From Aegilops tauschii subsp. strangulata (Eukaryota > Streptophyta > Magnoliopsida > Poales > Poaceae): a DNA stretch of 64,000 nucleotides. Position 1 is the first letter of the stretch. Each line of letters begins with the position of its first letter. The notes under the pieces were generated by a model that saw nothing but the letters and a program-made list of their open reading frames with translations, had not been told where the DNA came from and did no database searches. Shown here in pieces: positions 33,359 to 44,299 of this stretch. Made by a program: the position numbers and the translations under genes. The stretch spans positions 225,260,628-225,324,627 of the forward strand of contig NC_053040.3 of NCBI RefSeq assembly GCF_002575655.3. Direction: 5' to 3'.

Positions 33359-34213
33359 AGCCGAACTCTTTGTTCGTCTTCTCCCCCCTTTTTGTTTCCA
33401 TTACTTTTTCCTCTCTTTTCGCTTTTTTAGCTTTAAAAGCTCTTGTGCGGCTAAACCGTGCACCTACGATGTACACATCCTTAAATATGTACGCCCATAA
33501 TACCTGGGGGCTTCTTGTACAGAAGCTTATTATTATTTTCCGGGCATCAAGCTCACCACATATGTGTTTTTTCCTCATATGTACCTTTTCTTCGCATTAT
33601 ATGCATCGTTATGACTTAAGTTTTGGCCAAGCTGGGTTGCCTGGCTCCTGTGCTTATGCCATACGTTCCCGTTTGTTCGGCTAGAGCATAAAGGGAGCAC
33701 CTCTGCGATTGTTACTGCCGGGTCATCCGGATGTGTACCTCAGACTGGGTGAAGCCGAAAGCTAGCATTCTTAAGGGAATATTCGGTCGGCGGACTAAAG
33801 ATGTTTTTACGCTCATTACACTATGAACCCCCAGATGTTGCGCATACTGCGATTTTCTCAATCACAGTTCGGGCATGCACATTTACACATGTTCACCTAG
33901 GGAAAGGAACCCTTAACGGAACTATTCTCTCTGGAAGATGTTTCTTACAATTACAATGTAATATAACATAGCTAGCCAGATACAACTCGTCTGTTTAAGC
34001 AACTATGACCCTACGCCTGGTTTCCACGCATACCCCGGTCTATCTTGCCGCTCAGGTATTCGGAAACACTCCGTACCTTCGGGTACAAAGGTCGAAGCGA
34101 AAAGGTCTGCCATGACGATCGTTTTACAATCCGGCTAGGGAAAAATATGTCAAAGAAAGTACATAGTCACTAGGACTCAGAAAATTCCTCCTCAATGCCG
34201 TCTAATAGGTTGT
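33359..34213 (+). other. E1 non-coding region after pol
   Basis: T-rich DNA without meaningful frames. It contains a CTGGGGGCTTC word near 33504 and conserved blocks shared with E2 (49890-50688), such as GGGTTGCCTGGC against GGGTTGTCTGGC and AACGGAACTATTCTCTCTGG. The shared blocks suggest a retained function or common descent only. Confidence 0.6.
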
Positions 34214-36968
34214 CTAACTTACAATCCCGTTGGAATATTTTGCGGCTACTTTTACTTGGTCATATACCAAACTAACGGGAATTTCTTTTCCGTCCGACCC
34301 TAGAGGTCCAACCCGGGCCATATGATTTGGATCAAGCTTGGTGTACCGTGTCTTCACCATGGCCCAGGCCTCCCGCGCACCTTCTCGGCAGGTTGATATC
34401 TTCCATAATCGAATACGCCGCCGCGCTCCTTTGAATAGCTCCATGAGCTCCGCCATACTTCCTGGAGGCGAGGCGGATGGGCATAAAGCCTTGGCAACAC
34501 TCCGCATTGTTTGCCGAGCTCGCTCGTGCATTTGGGACAATTCTTGTAGCAGATCACCTTGAAATCCGAACACTTCCTCTTCAGGACGGCCAGTCAACAT
34601 ACCTGCAGACATAAATCTGTCAGTCCCTGTCCTCGCCGAATTATATGGAGGCAAGTTCGAAAAGCATACTGAATATGCCGCCTCGTAGCCTCTTATTCTC
34701 CTTCATGGAGTCAGCTAGCTGGGCTCGCACATCTTTTAGTTCTTCGCCTAACAGGGTGTTGGAATCCTGCAGCTTATTTTTCTCATCCCTGACCCGTGTC
34801 AGCACACGTTCGCCCGCGGCTAGTTGCCTTTTGGCCTCTTGTTCCCCCGCTTGCATGACTTGCAGGGCCTCCTTCAGTTGACCTGACGATCCTGCCATGG
34901 GGAGTACAAAAAGTTTTAATATTATTGTTATATGATTATATTTTCTCGACAGAGGGGAACATTACCAGACGATGCCTTCTTGGATTCCTCCAATTCGGCG
35001 GTAGCAGCAGCTAGCTGGGTCCGACACTTTTCCAGCTCTTGAGACAACATGTTGTTCTTCTCTGTGAGCACCTGGTTATGCAATGATCGTTAAATCAGCT
35101 GTATCAACTGCTTCAAGTCTCGGGGGCTACTGGTATATAATTATCAGATTTGTACAAATGTGTACTTACCCGAGTATCTTTCAAATGCTGGTTAGTGGCT
35201 CTGATAAGCCCGTCTCGAGCAGCTCGGATATATGCATCAGCCGAGCTGAAGGCGTTGAATGCCTCTTTTGTAAAGCCGGGGTCGCGAAGAGCGGCTCGCC
35301 GGCGCCGATGATTCATGGCGCTTTCCACTTCAGAGTTTGTGACGGATACATCATCCGACTCCTCTGCCGAAGGACAATCCGGTGTCACTCCCGTATCAGC
35401 CCTCGCCTTAAAGGCAGGGTCGGGAACCTGACTTGCGGAGGCGCGGCCAGTAAGATCTGCGGACATAGTCCGGCGAACGCTTTTCCTGATAAGACACAGC
35501 GGATAATGTCACATTTTGATGTGACTGCCAGGGGGCATGATTAAAAACCATACCTCTTGATGAAGGCTCTGATGTGTTGTCGTTCGCCTTCCTCTTCGAA
35601 GATTTGCTTGGTGCAGGCGCCGCTCTCTTAGGAGATGCCTCTGGCACACGTTGAGGTGTCGGGTGCCTCCCCTTTGGAGCATGAAATAGTGTGGTGGGTG
35701 AGGCGTAATGAGGAAGCTCTTTAGAAGGAGGTGTCTCTTGATTACTTACATGCGAGGCAGGGAGGAGGCCGGGATAGTCGGCGATGATGGCCACTTCCGT
35801 GCCATCATAGCTTGCCTGGTAGAATACTCCATCCTCCAGCTCTACAAATATGTCCGGATCCTCCTCGAATCTGGGGTCAAGGTCCCGGTTGTGATCCTCT
35901 GGCTAGGGGCGGGGCTATGGATCCCCTCGGTAACCATCCGCCATTCCTGTTGCAAATGGATGGGTTAATATCCATTAAAAATGACTCAAGGAGAGGATTG
36001 AGTAAAATGTTGGGATTAGAACTCACCCAGCTAGGAGGACTGTACATGGAAAATCCATATCGACGTTTGAGAAGAGTGAACTCCTCTTTCTCCCCTTTGT
36101 ACAGTTCGGCCAATATTTTGGCCAAAGCGGCGAGGGTGTTCGGACCCTTCCGACCGCAGCGTGAGGCGTCATCTTCCCCATTATAGGGCCACATGGGAAG
36201 CCCTCTATATTGGAGTGGTTGGACCTCCCGCACTATAGAAGTCTCCATTACCTCGATTATTGATAATCCGGACTGGGCGAGCGTCTTTATCTTGCCCATC
36301 AATTGACGAACTTCCGTGCTATCTTCCTCCTCGAGGCTCCGAGGGCGCCAGCTGTGGCATTTCTTCAACGGAGCTCTTGAAAATTCGGGAAGACCCATTC
36401 AGACTGGGTCAGGAAGGGCGACGTCCTCAATATAGAACCATTCGGAAGGCCACTCTTCGGACGCCTTCTTCGGCGTGCCGGACAGGTATCCGGTCCCGGC
36501 GATGCGCCATACCTCGACTCCACCCACTTCGAATATCGATCCCTCTTGGTTACGAGGGACGAGGCAGAATAGTTTCCTCCATAATTCAAATGGGCCTCAC
36601 AGCCCAGGAATAGCTCACAAAGAGCAACGTAACCCGCGATGTGCAGGACGGAGGCAGGAGTGAAATTGTGCAGTTGGAGGCCGTAATACTCCAGAAGTCC
36701 TCGGAGGAAAGAGTGGATTGGAAATCCGACGCCTCTTAGCAAGTAGGGAACGAAGCACACTCGTTCCCCTGGATGGATTGGGGAAATTATCTGCCTGAGA
36801 CCCGCCATTGAAGGAAGTCAATCCTGCTCGAACAAGGACTAGATCCGCGGGGGGAAGAAATCCCTGTGTTTGCAGCTTCACCAGCTGACCGTGGGATACG
36901 GAACATCTATCCCAATTGCCTTTTTCAGAGCCGTGGGGACGGGAGGAAGAACTGGGAGCGCTAGCCAT
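34214..36968 (-). pseudogene. E1 antisense multi-exon gene
   Basis: Read right to left. The ATG is at 36968 (MASAPSSSSRP). The first part (36968 to about 35880) encodes a domain I recognise as the plant 'putative gypsy-type transposon' family (Pfam PF04195): PPADLVLVRAGLTSFNG, GVGFPIHSFLRGLLEYYG, LFLGCEAH. It is spread over three frames, so it is broken by small indels near 36770 and 36385. Then come a Lys/Arg-rich linker (35408-35794), a DDVSVTNSEVESAMNHRR block, a coiled coil (34641-34898), and a C-terminal exon with LWKISTCREGAREAWAMV. Splice sites are good: AGAG/GTATGG with TTATCAG at 35490, ACTCGG/GTAAGT near 35170, and CTGCAG/GTATG near 34603. Function unknown; no relation to RT or integrase. 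Confidence 0.65.
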
Positions 36969-37280
36969 GTTGGAGTGGTTCCTCCTAGCAAGCTTTGAGG
37001 ATCTTCCGCGTGGTGTGGGATGGATCCGAGATCCAATCTCTTTAAATAGATGCCTTTCTTACATGGTCGGGGTGTTATGTGCAAAAAATGCCCTGACCTC
37101 TCGCATTCGCTCGACACGTGGAAGCTGAAGCCATGGATGCACAGAAGCCGATGGGTACGACATTAAATGGAAGGCCGAATACAGCTCTTTGAAGTCATCG
37201 GAGGAGGAACCCGCCTTGCAATGCCGAAGACAATCTGCGCGCCGGACACATCATCATTGAAAGCCTGGTTCGGGGTCTAC
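36969..37280. other. E1: antisense-gene promoter side and purine tract
   Basis: About 310 bp between the antisense ATG and the 3' LTR. On the minus strand it must hold the promoter of the antisense gene; TTTAAATA (37044-37051) is the best TATA-like word. On the plus strand it ends in the purine tract TTCGGGGTCTAC (37269-37280) against the LTR. Confidence 0.5.
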
Positions 37281-37751
37281 TAAGGGAGTCCTGGATTAAG
37301 GGGTCCTTGGGTGTCCGGCCTGTTGGGCATGGGCCGGACTGATGGGCTGTGTAGATATAAGACCGAAGACTCTCACCCATGTCCGGATGGGACTCTCCTT
37401 GGCGTGGATGGCAAGCTTGGCGTTCGGATATGAAGATTCCTTTCTCTGTAACCGACTCTGTACAACCCTAGTCCCCTCCGCTGTCTATATAAACTGAAGG
37501 GTTTAGTCCCCAGAGGTAATCATAATCATACAGGCTAGACTTCTAGGGTTTTAGCCATTACGATCTCGTGGTAGATCAACTCTTGTAATACTCATATTCA
37601 TCAAGATCAATCAAGCAGGAAGTAGGGTATTACCTCCATAGAGAGGGCCCGAACCTGGGAAAACATCGTGTCCCCTGTCTCCTGTTACCATCGACATTAG
37701 ACGCACAGTTCGGGACCCCCTACCCGAGATCCGCCGATTTTGACACCGACA
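37281..37751 (+). repeat. 3' LTR of E1
   Basis: 471 bp, opening TAAGGGAGTCCTGG (TG mutated to TA) and ending TTTTGACACCGACA. Contains CTATATAAACTG (37483-37494) as TATA box. About 95% like the 5' remnant over the shared part by eye, so an insertion of moderate age. Confidence 0.85.
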
Positions 37752-38100
37752 CCCCACAACCACTGTCCCCACCCGAAACCCTAAGATAGATAATGGGGCA
37801 GCCCTCCGGCGAGCCCCTTCCTTCGCACCGGCGCACTCCGGTGAGCTCTCAAAAATCGACTGACCCAATTTTGAAATTTAGTCTACTGTCATTTAACAAG
37901 TGTGGAATATAAAAGGGGAAAACCATAAGCATTGTGAGTATAGTGTTGAGCGTGCCATGGCGGATCTGAAGGTGCAAATCAGACAAAGGCAACTTTGCAA
38001 CCAATGTTTGCTTTCAACTAACTAGTAAGTGATGGACAAGAAATCAGAGTAAAGCAGTGGCAATCTATTTTCTTGCTATGATAAATAAGTTGAGCAGATA
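37752..38100. other. Unassigned spacer
   Basis: Flank of E1 starting CCCCACAACC. The antisense of 37775-37860 reads like a short GC-rich coding fragment, but I recognise nothing. The remainder is AT-rich without features. Confidence 0.4.
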
Positions 38101-38880
38101 CGAAAGAGTACCGCCTCTGGTGCGGCGCCGTGTATGCATCTTCTAAGAATTTGACGGTGCTGCGGTAGCGATGGTTGCCGACGGTCTGGAAGGAGATCTA
38201 GCAGGGTGGACGGTGGCGGCGGTGGAAATATCCCCGCGCGATGGACGAGATGATCGTAGGAGCGGCGCCAGCAAGGTGGACGACAGCGGGGATGAAGCGA
38301 GAGGACGGGATGCAAGGATCCCGGTCTGAAGCCGTGGATGAGAGAGGTCGATCTCTTGTAATGGACGACGGCGTCGGGGTATCAGCTCCAGCATGGTGGA
38401 GGAGGACGGCGGTGGATGGGGTGGCGGACGGAGGAGGCTGGGGTGGCGGACGGAGGAGGCTGGGGTGGAGAGGGTGTTTTGGCGCCCACGGAATACGAAT
38501 GTGGAAATGGAGGGAGAGAGGAAGGGGGGAACCATGTCTTCAGGGCGCGCTTGTCTTAAATGCGAGGAAATTTACAAACTTAGCCCCTGTTTAAAATTTC
38601 CTACATCACAACAATATTAGTCGGTTGGGGATAGGACGATAATCTCGCATACACCGTATATTTTCCGACGAGAGTTTGTTTTGGCGCCCACCATGTATGA
38701 ATCGGGGAGGGAGTCGATTTCGGACGAGGAGACACTGTGTTTTGGCGCCCACCGTGTATGAATCCGGGTGAGAGGCGGTTATGTCATGTTTGAGTGAAAT
38801 TACAAACCTACCCCTATCGAAACCTATTGAAATCAAGCCGATAGGCTTTGCGTGTCAGGGATAGGCACTACTTTCCATCT
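38101..38880. repeat. GC-rich block with repeated TTTTGGCGCCC units
   Basis: TTTTGGCGCCCAC(C/G) followed by a variable TATGAATC(C/G)GG occurs at about 38477, 38679 and 38740, the last two 61 bp apart. Each is preceded by GACGAGAG or similar and followed by GGGAGGGAG or GGGTGAGAG. The left part (38200-38470) contains purine-rich, GGA/GGC-repeat DNA that gives long but compositionally biased frames on both strands. It could be the end of a decayed DNA transposon with subterminal repeats. Not a convincing gene. Confidence 0.45.
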
Positions 38881-39500
38881 CGTAGATTTTGGTTTCGGGC
38901 GGTTACTATGACTTTCCCCGCTTCGTTCAATTTTTTGCAGAGCAAGAGTGCACGTTTACCGTGCCAACTCAATTCGAATCCAGTTTGTATTCTATTTTTG
39001 TTCGGGCAGGATCCATTTTCGATTGGAATAAAATTCTATATACATCATTTTGTATATACTTTCAAAAGCACAACACCCTTTATACATAAATATGGTTTAC
39101 AAATGGCATGATCTCAGATTCATAATGCTGGATCCATCTTAATTTGGATTTTCAAATATTTGAAACCACTTTATGTTGAAATCCAATGTATGCATTCCTC
39201 GCTAACTGTCTCCAATTAATGTGTGTTTCATGCGGGTTTTTTACTTCTCAAACATGTATAATGTGTTTCACACACGCAACATATAGTGTAATCCCGTTTA
39301 GACATTAATTGCATATAAACCATGCATTGTCTCTAATTAAAGATTCTATGGATCACTAATATTGATAAACTATATAACATTATACGTGTCCCCAAATTCA
39401 AATGAATATGCATGCTTGATACACCAATTTTCGTTACGATATTATTGATGTCGTGACGTCTAGTTTAAATATTTGAATACCCTTTAATCTAGATATTCGT
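38881..39500. other. Unassigned AT-rich spacer
   Basis: I see no reading frame, repeat or terminal structure worth naming here. Confidence 0.4.
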
Positions 39501-41330
39501 GTCATATAGCTATCACTCATGCTTATATAGGAGTATCTCCCTAGACCTATACGTGTCCACCGTCTCTCGGGTATCTCTCGTGCTACCTGTATGTCAACAA
39601 TGATCTTTTATCTTCGTAACACACTGACGGTACTCTCTCCCTCGACCTTCATCACTCTATCTCTCTCTAAGTATATCTTGCTCCCTGCTATGTGTCTCTA
39701 ACTATGATTCTCCATGTGAAATCTCTTTCTCTCACACGAACACAAACTTCGTCTCCCGGGGTCTCATTTCTCTCTACTATTCCCCTGTGTGCCACTCGCA
39801 CACCCCCTCTCACACAAAGATGTCTTGTGCTCCTTAGGTATGAGAAGCTACGACTCTTCCTCTTAAATATCTCTTTCTCACACACAAACTCTATCTCCCA
39901 GGGTCTCATATCTCTCCACCATTCTCTTGTATGTCGCTCACACACACACACTCTCTCCCTAGAGATATCTCGCGTTCCCTGATATGTCTCTCTAGCTATC
40001 ACTCTCGTTGTGAAATATCTTTCTCTCTCGCAGACACAAAACTCCGTCTCTCGGGATCTCATTTCTCTCTGATATTTGTTTGTATGTGACTCACATGCAC
40101 CCTATCTCTATCTCTCACACCCACACACATAACTCAGCCTTCTGATCCACTCGACTCTTATCTCTAACACACACACTAGCTAGCATCTCTATCTTTCTAT
40201 TTATCTGTTTCTCCATCAACCTTCTTTCTCGCCCTCACTCTTGCTTCCTATCATGCACACTATATATGTTTCTCTCTACATGCAGTCGTGTGCCCTCTTT
40301 TTATCTTTCTCTCTCACACACATAACTTCACCCTCTGAACCACTCGGCGGTCATCTCCAACACTCAAACTAGCCGATGTCCCTCTAGCTAGCATCTCTAT
40401 CTCTCCATCTATCTGTAGTTTCTCCGTCAACATTTCTTTCTCACACGCACTCTTGCTTCCTATCACGCACACTATATCTGTCTCCCCATACATGCATTTA
40501 TAGGTTGATCTCTTTTGCACAATCGTCGTGTCTCGTTCCCTCTACTCGCCATAGATGCATGCTCCAGCCCACGCCACTATCTCTTAAAGACAAAAACACA
40601 TGCTCAATTATCGGGCCTTCTTCCCTGCACTCTCACATGCATGCATATTGTCATAGCGATCCGTCTCTCCCATGTCGTTCATCTTATGACTTAGGTCTTC
40701 TTTCTTTTATCTCGATCATGCGCGCGCGCACACACACACACATCCAACGTATACATGTATACCTCTCTCACATGCACGTTCAAGGTCTCCTATGTCTCCA
40801 TACGTAGTTAATTACCCTCAGCCCAAACCCCACATCGAATCATTCTCTTCTTGTGTGCACATAACTTCCGCCTGGATGGGTAAAACACACACTCACACTT
40901 AACAATCTCCTTCTAGCTACGCCCTCTCTCACTCTTCCCCTATATCCCTGAAACCAATAAGACCATCCCTTCGTTTAATTCCCGCCTACATGCACCATCA
41001 ATATATAGTAGTCTTCCTCGGTGTCTCTCGAACAAACACGTTCTCTTGATGTCGACTCCTCTCACGCGCACACGCCTTCTATTCCCTCTGTATGGGCCTT
41101 TTCTCTCTCGCACCACCTCGTTGGTGGCCTCTGCCATACACATCACCTCTCTACGATGAAGCCAGGCACACTTAAATTACTTTCGCCACCGAAGACTCCG
41201 CGTCACACACACACACACAAAACACACACACACACAGACACGAGCGCGTGCACGCACGCACCCACCCACCCACACACACACACTAAGACTCCATCTCACA
41301 CACACATGCTCTAGGTGGAGCATTTGTTCT
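39501..41330. repeat. CT/CA-rich degenerate tandem region
   Basis: About 1.8 kb dominated by (TC)n and (CA)n tracts with longer repeated blocks. TCTC(C/T)C(A/G)GG(G/A)TCTCAT(T/A)TCTCTC occurs near 39750, 39893 and 40047 (spacing 143-154 bp). A second block (CTAGCATCTCTATCT... CTTGCTTCCTATCA(T/C)GCACACTATAT) occurs near 40180 and 40395. The region ends in a mixed CA tract (41204-41284). Frames here are only repeat read-through. Confidence 0.65.
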
Positions 41331-41779
41331 TACCACCCTTCATCCAACCTTACCCGTATGATAAACAATCACCTTAATTTACTTGTATAATATGGAAAAA
41401 TTCCACTTTACTTTAGTAGTTAGCAAACTTCTCATAATTATATAACGCAAATCACGAGTAGGAAGTGACATTTTTTTACACAACCACGTTAACATGGCCA
41501 CGGAAATCACTAACTAAAGTGTAATACCATTATACTTATATCCCGATGCAAAAGGTTGAGCATATGTCTAAAGAGTAGAGTCGCACACAGGCACTTTGTC
41601 ACTTAGAATCTCACACACACACCAGTTACGTGACGCCCCCTTAAGCAGACCTTACAATTTGTGCACCCATGGGTACACGTGATGGTACGCATTTATTTAA
41701 GCCAGACGGCGAACCCAAACAGTAGCTGCATTCATTCCCCTCCCGCCGCCTCTTCTCTGGTCGCCGTCGCCCGATAGCC
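41331..41779. other. AT-rich spacer and possible promoter of the acidic ORF
   Basis: Mostly featureless. TATTTAAGCC near 41695 could be a TATA box about 80 bp upstream of the ATG at 41780. A CACACACAC tract lies near 41613. Confidence 0.35.
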
Positions 41780-42037
41780 ATGACCAGGCCGAAGGTAACG
41801 ACATACGCCATACTCCCGCCAGAGCGGTGCTTTAATCTGGAGGCGGCGCGAAGCCCGGATCATAGCCGCCCTGCCTCCAGAGTCCGGACTAGCCGGGGCC
41901 GGACGAGGAGGCATTGGAGACGGAGCAGCACGCGGAGCCGAAGGAGGAGAACGACGACGGAGCCGGAACAGGAGGACGACGATGCGGGCGAAGCAGACCC
42001 GGAGGAGGACGATGATTTCCATTATACTCAGACTTAA
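41780..42037 (+). CDS. Short acidic-tailed ORF, uncertain
   Basis: An 85-codon frame opening MTRPKVTTYAILPPERC and ending in an acidic tail (EPEQEDDDAGEADPEEDDD, then FHYTQT). A TATA-like word is suitably placed upstream. The middle is Arg/Ser/Thr-rich, whereas the neighbouring frame of the same DNA reads EEALETEQHAEPKEEN, which looks more natural. The true gene may therefore contain a frameshift around 41945-41985, plus a TAG at about 41889. It could be a decayed gene. No family recognised. Confidence 0.3.
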   Translation: MTRPKVTTYAILPPERCFNLEAARSPDHSRPASRVRTSRGRTRRHWRRSSTRSRRRRTTTEPEQEDDDAGEADPEEDDDFHYTQT

Positions 42038-42306
42038 AGGGCTTTGAGTTTCACGCCACATTTATTTCATAGAGAGAAGAGAAAGGAAATTTTACTTGTC
42101 ATGCATGCATCTTTTTGTGCTAGCACTCCTATATAAGGGTTGACCGGTCGCTTCCCGCGGACGTGCGCGGGCGATGGAAGAGGAAGGAGAAGGGAAGCGG
42201 GCTGTGGAGTAATGTTTTTTACCACAATTTCTTAGGAAACTGAGTGCAATAATTGAGTAGTTTTGCAAACTACCAGTACTACACCTGAAATGGTTCAAAA
42301 CCAATA

Positions 42307-42530
42307 CCACCACCACGCCTGCGTCTGACCGCCCTGGCCGACCCAACCCCCTCCCTTGCCGGCGCGCACTTCCCGCGTGAAACGGTCAGTGTCGCCCCGG
42401 AGTGTCAGTGCCGCATTAATGCCCGACCAGAGCGGAGGCGACCTCTCACTGGCGCCGGCTTTGAAGCAGCGCGACGACCGAGAGAGCGCCACTTCCCGGT
42501 GCACGCGACTGCTCCATGTCGAGGCGGGCC
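42307..42530 (+). repeat. Promoter-like segment, copy 1 of a local family
   Basis: A block beginning CCACCACGCCTGCGTCTGACC and containing CGACCTCTCACTGGCGCCGGC and GAGAGAGCGCCAC recurs at 55236-55563 and in part at 58451-58545. In the 55-kb copy it lies just upstream of a TATA box and ATG, so it may be duplicated 5' flanking DNA of a gene. Here it is followed by no recognisable gene. Confidence 0.55.
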
Positions 42531-43058
42531 ATAGTTTGGATGAGTCTCCATCGTGGGGAGCCACACTAGCTGCGATGATATGGACTCCCGTTGCCCACAG
42601 TTATGGATCGTTCCATCTATGAAGAACACGTGGGACTGGAACTATGAGACAGACATGTACCCAGGAGTGGACGTACGAACCTGAATAATGTAGCGCAGTA
42701 AGTGAAGTAGAAAGGCACAAATCGTATGAACATGCATGGCATATAGGCATTTGTCTCTTACTACCACTAAATGTTGTACGTGCAATGCACGGTGATGTTA
42801 TGATGTACGTGCCTAAGTGCTCTACTACTACTATATTAATTGGAGGCACATATTAGGTTTTATATTTGTTTACGTGTATGCCCGAGACCTTCCAACTAGA
42901 CGTGTCTTTCTCTCCGGGTCACACTTTTTATCGTTCATACCACTAGTACTACTACGTGTGGTCTCCGACCCAGAAGTGGAAGAAGTGGAGACACTCTACC
43001 ACGATGTTCATGTCCCACTCCTTTCACCGACGTGTGGGACATCCAGCATGTGCCGTGT
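42531..43058. other. Unassigned spacer
   Basis: Low-complexity-free DNA with short random frames. It includes a GTGGAAGAAGTGGAGACA purine stretch near 42975. No gene seen. Confidence 0.35.
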
Positions 43059-43425
43059 CTGGCACTCCTTCGTCGTAAGAGTTGAAACGCTAGCATTCAT
43101 CAAAAATAAAAATAAATATAAATCAGCAGTGATACTATACAACACGGTTTCCTTGCTCCTCGATATCGGAAAGAATACTTCCGTTCGCCAACATAAGGGA
43201 CGTCGACCATCCTGGTCCACTTGCCATGCACGCAGAACCCCGAGGGAGAGTCACCACGGTCGTCGCGCCGCAGTAATAATGACTAATGAGCCGTCAAATC
43301 ACAGGCCCAACCTTTCCCACTATGAAGTTACTCGGACAAAGGAACCATCATGACTTTGTTGAATTCCGCTTCTTGAAGAAAACTACTGTACCAGCAGTAC
43401 TGCTAGCTACAGTAGTACTATACTC
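43059..43425 (+). repeat. Local duplicated segment, copy 1
   Basis: Shares ordered blocks with 58863-59160: CACTCCT(T/C)C(G/A)TCGTAA, GCATTCATCAAAAATAAA, ATATCGGAAAGAATACTT, CGACCATC(C/G)TGGTCCAC, CCCAACCTTTCCCACTAT, GGAACCATCATGACTT. A shorter, weaker match starts at about 58003. These are relics of local segmental duplication rather than a high-copy repeat with clear ends. Confidence 0.6.
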
Positions 43426-43430
43426 TAGTA

Positions 43431-43575
43431 GAGGCCTCCTTTGTTTCATAGGATTGGAATTTTATAGGAATATGAAAATCATAGGAAGTGAGATGACATG
43501 CATCTCAATTCCTATAGAGAAAGAGATGCCATTTGATGCATAGGATAGGAATTTTTCCATTGAGTCTAGGCTAAT
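43431..43575. mobile_element. MITE with AGGCCTC ends, truncated copy
   Basis: Matches the reverse complement of the right half of the complete copy at 59545-59853, sharing AGGCCTC, GGAAATGAGATGACATG-type words and TCCATTGAGTCTAGG. It stops in the middle, so only one end is present. Confidence 0.6.
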
Positions 43576-43655
43576 GTACTGGTAATTTGCTCTAAAAACT
43601 ACAGTAGTAACTAGTACTGGTACATGCTCGTAATTAATTAAACAAACGTATGGGC

Positions 43656-43656
<1 letters not shown>

Positions 43657-43686
<30 letters not shown>
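43657..43686. repeat. (AC)15 microsatellite
   Basis: Fifteen uninterrupted AC units, flanked by GGGCG and TAACTAG. Confidence 0.95.
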
Positions 43687-43689
<3 letters not shown>

Positions 43690-43719
43690 CTAGTAGTACT
43701 ACTACTTCTCACATGCTGG

Positions 43720-44052
43720 TCAGACGCCATCGTTCTCCTTCCTGGCTTTGTCGGCAACAACCCACCGTGCTTGGATCTCCGCCGACCTCTCAACAGCAGC
43801 GTGTGTGTCCACTTCTTTCTTGCGGCGGCGGGCCTCTCTTTTCTTGAGTGCTTTCTAACTTTTCCGCTCCCTCTGTGCGGCTTTGGCTGCCTCTTGCTAT
43901 ACCGCCCATTCGGCCTTGGCAGCTTCAAATTCCGCCCATGTAGCTGTGAGGTCACGAGCGGCGATGAACTAGGCACGGTGGGATGCCATCGCTTCCCTAC
44001 CATTTTGTGTGCAGTCGTAGGTGGCGAGGAACTCGGCGTGGCGGGATGCCAT
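43720..44052 (-). pseudogene. Decayed Ala/Lys/Glu-rich coiled-coil gene
   Basis: On the minus strand one frame from ATG at 44052 to TGA at 43720 is coherent for 110 codons, interrupted only by three TAG codons. Its composition is that of a charged helix: MASRHAEFLATY, then AEFEAAKAEWAV, QEAAKAAQRERK and KKREARRRKKEVDTHAAVE. The start region is repeated in tandem: GCGATGGCATCCC(G/A)CC occurs at 44055-44040 and about 63 bp further in, giving MASRHAEFLA and MASHRAEFIA. Two of the three stops follow Trp-Ala-Val and Lys-Ser, where Gln would fit, suggesting C-to-T changes. The family is not identified. Longer random-looking frames on this strand are shadows. Confidence 0.5.
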
Positions 44053-44294
44053 CGCTTCCTTACCGGTTAGCGTGCGGCGCGGTGGCCTGAACGACGCTTG
44101 GTGAGAGCTCAGGGGTGGAGTGGCCGGACAACCGTATAGTGCATTGGTTTGTCAAGAGCTCAAGGACAGAAGACAAAGGAAATTTGGATTCCCCTTCAAT
44201 CCTAGTCATTTATTACCGAGTAAAATGCATTGGCGGTCATCGAACTTGTCTTGATAGCTCACTTTGATCATTGTATACGAGATATGGTGATTAT
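44053..44294. other. Target DNA of E2, left side
   Basis: AT-rich DNA ending in GATTATACGGT. It continues across E2 into ACGGTCACTGGCTCAGC at 54370, so these two flanks were one sequence. GGCGGTCATCGAACTTGTC here is a phrase I associate with a common grass repeat, but I cannot give its ends. Confidence 0.5.
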
Positions 44295-44299
44295 ACGGT
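44295..44299. repeat. Target-site duplication of E2, left
   Basis: ACGGT, repeated exactly at 54370-54374 immediately beyond the other LTR. Confidence 0.9.

Larger units (their letters stand above)
27928..37751 (+). mobile_element. E1: Ty3/gypsy (Tat-lineage) retrotransposon, 5' LTR partial
   Basis: Layout is partial 5' LTR, primer site, gag, protease-RT-RNaseH-second RNaseH-integrase, long non-coding stretch, antisense gene, purine tract, 3' LTR. Integrase after RT and RNaseH places it in Ty3/gypsy. The extra archaeal-type RNaseH (HFDGS...AEYEAL...GDSNLA...NQAAD) and the antisense gene before the 3' LTR are Tat-lineage features. Coding lesions are few: two frameshifts and three stops in gag-pol. 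The 5' LTR is cut by element X, so no target duplication can be checked. It is the same family as E2. Confidence 0.85.

Noticed and set aside
38143..38594. Overlapping 117-130-codon frames on both strands
   Set aside because: Both come from GGA/GGC-biased sequence with no domain, and lie next to repeated TTTTGGCGCCC units.
39688..41314. Cys/Arg- or Ser/Thr/His-rich frames up to 124 codons
   Set aside because: Read-through of CT and CA simple repeats.
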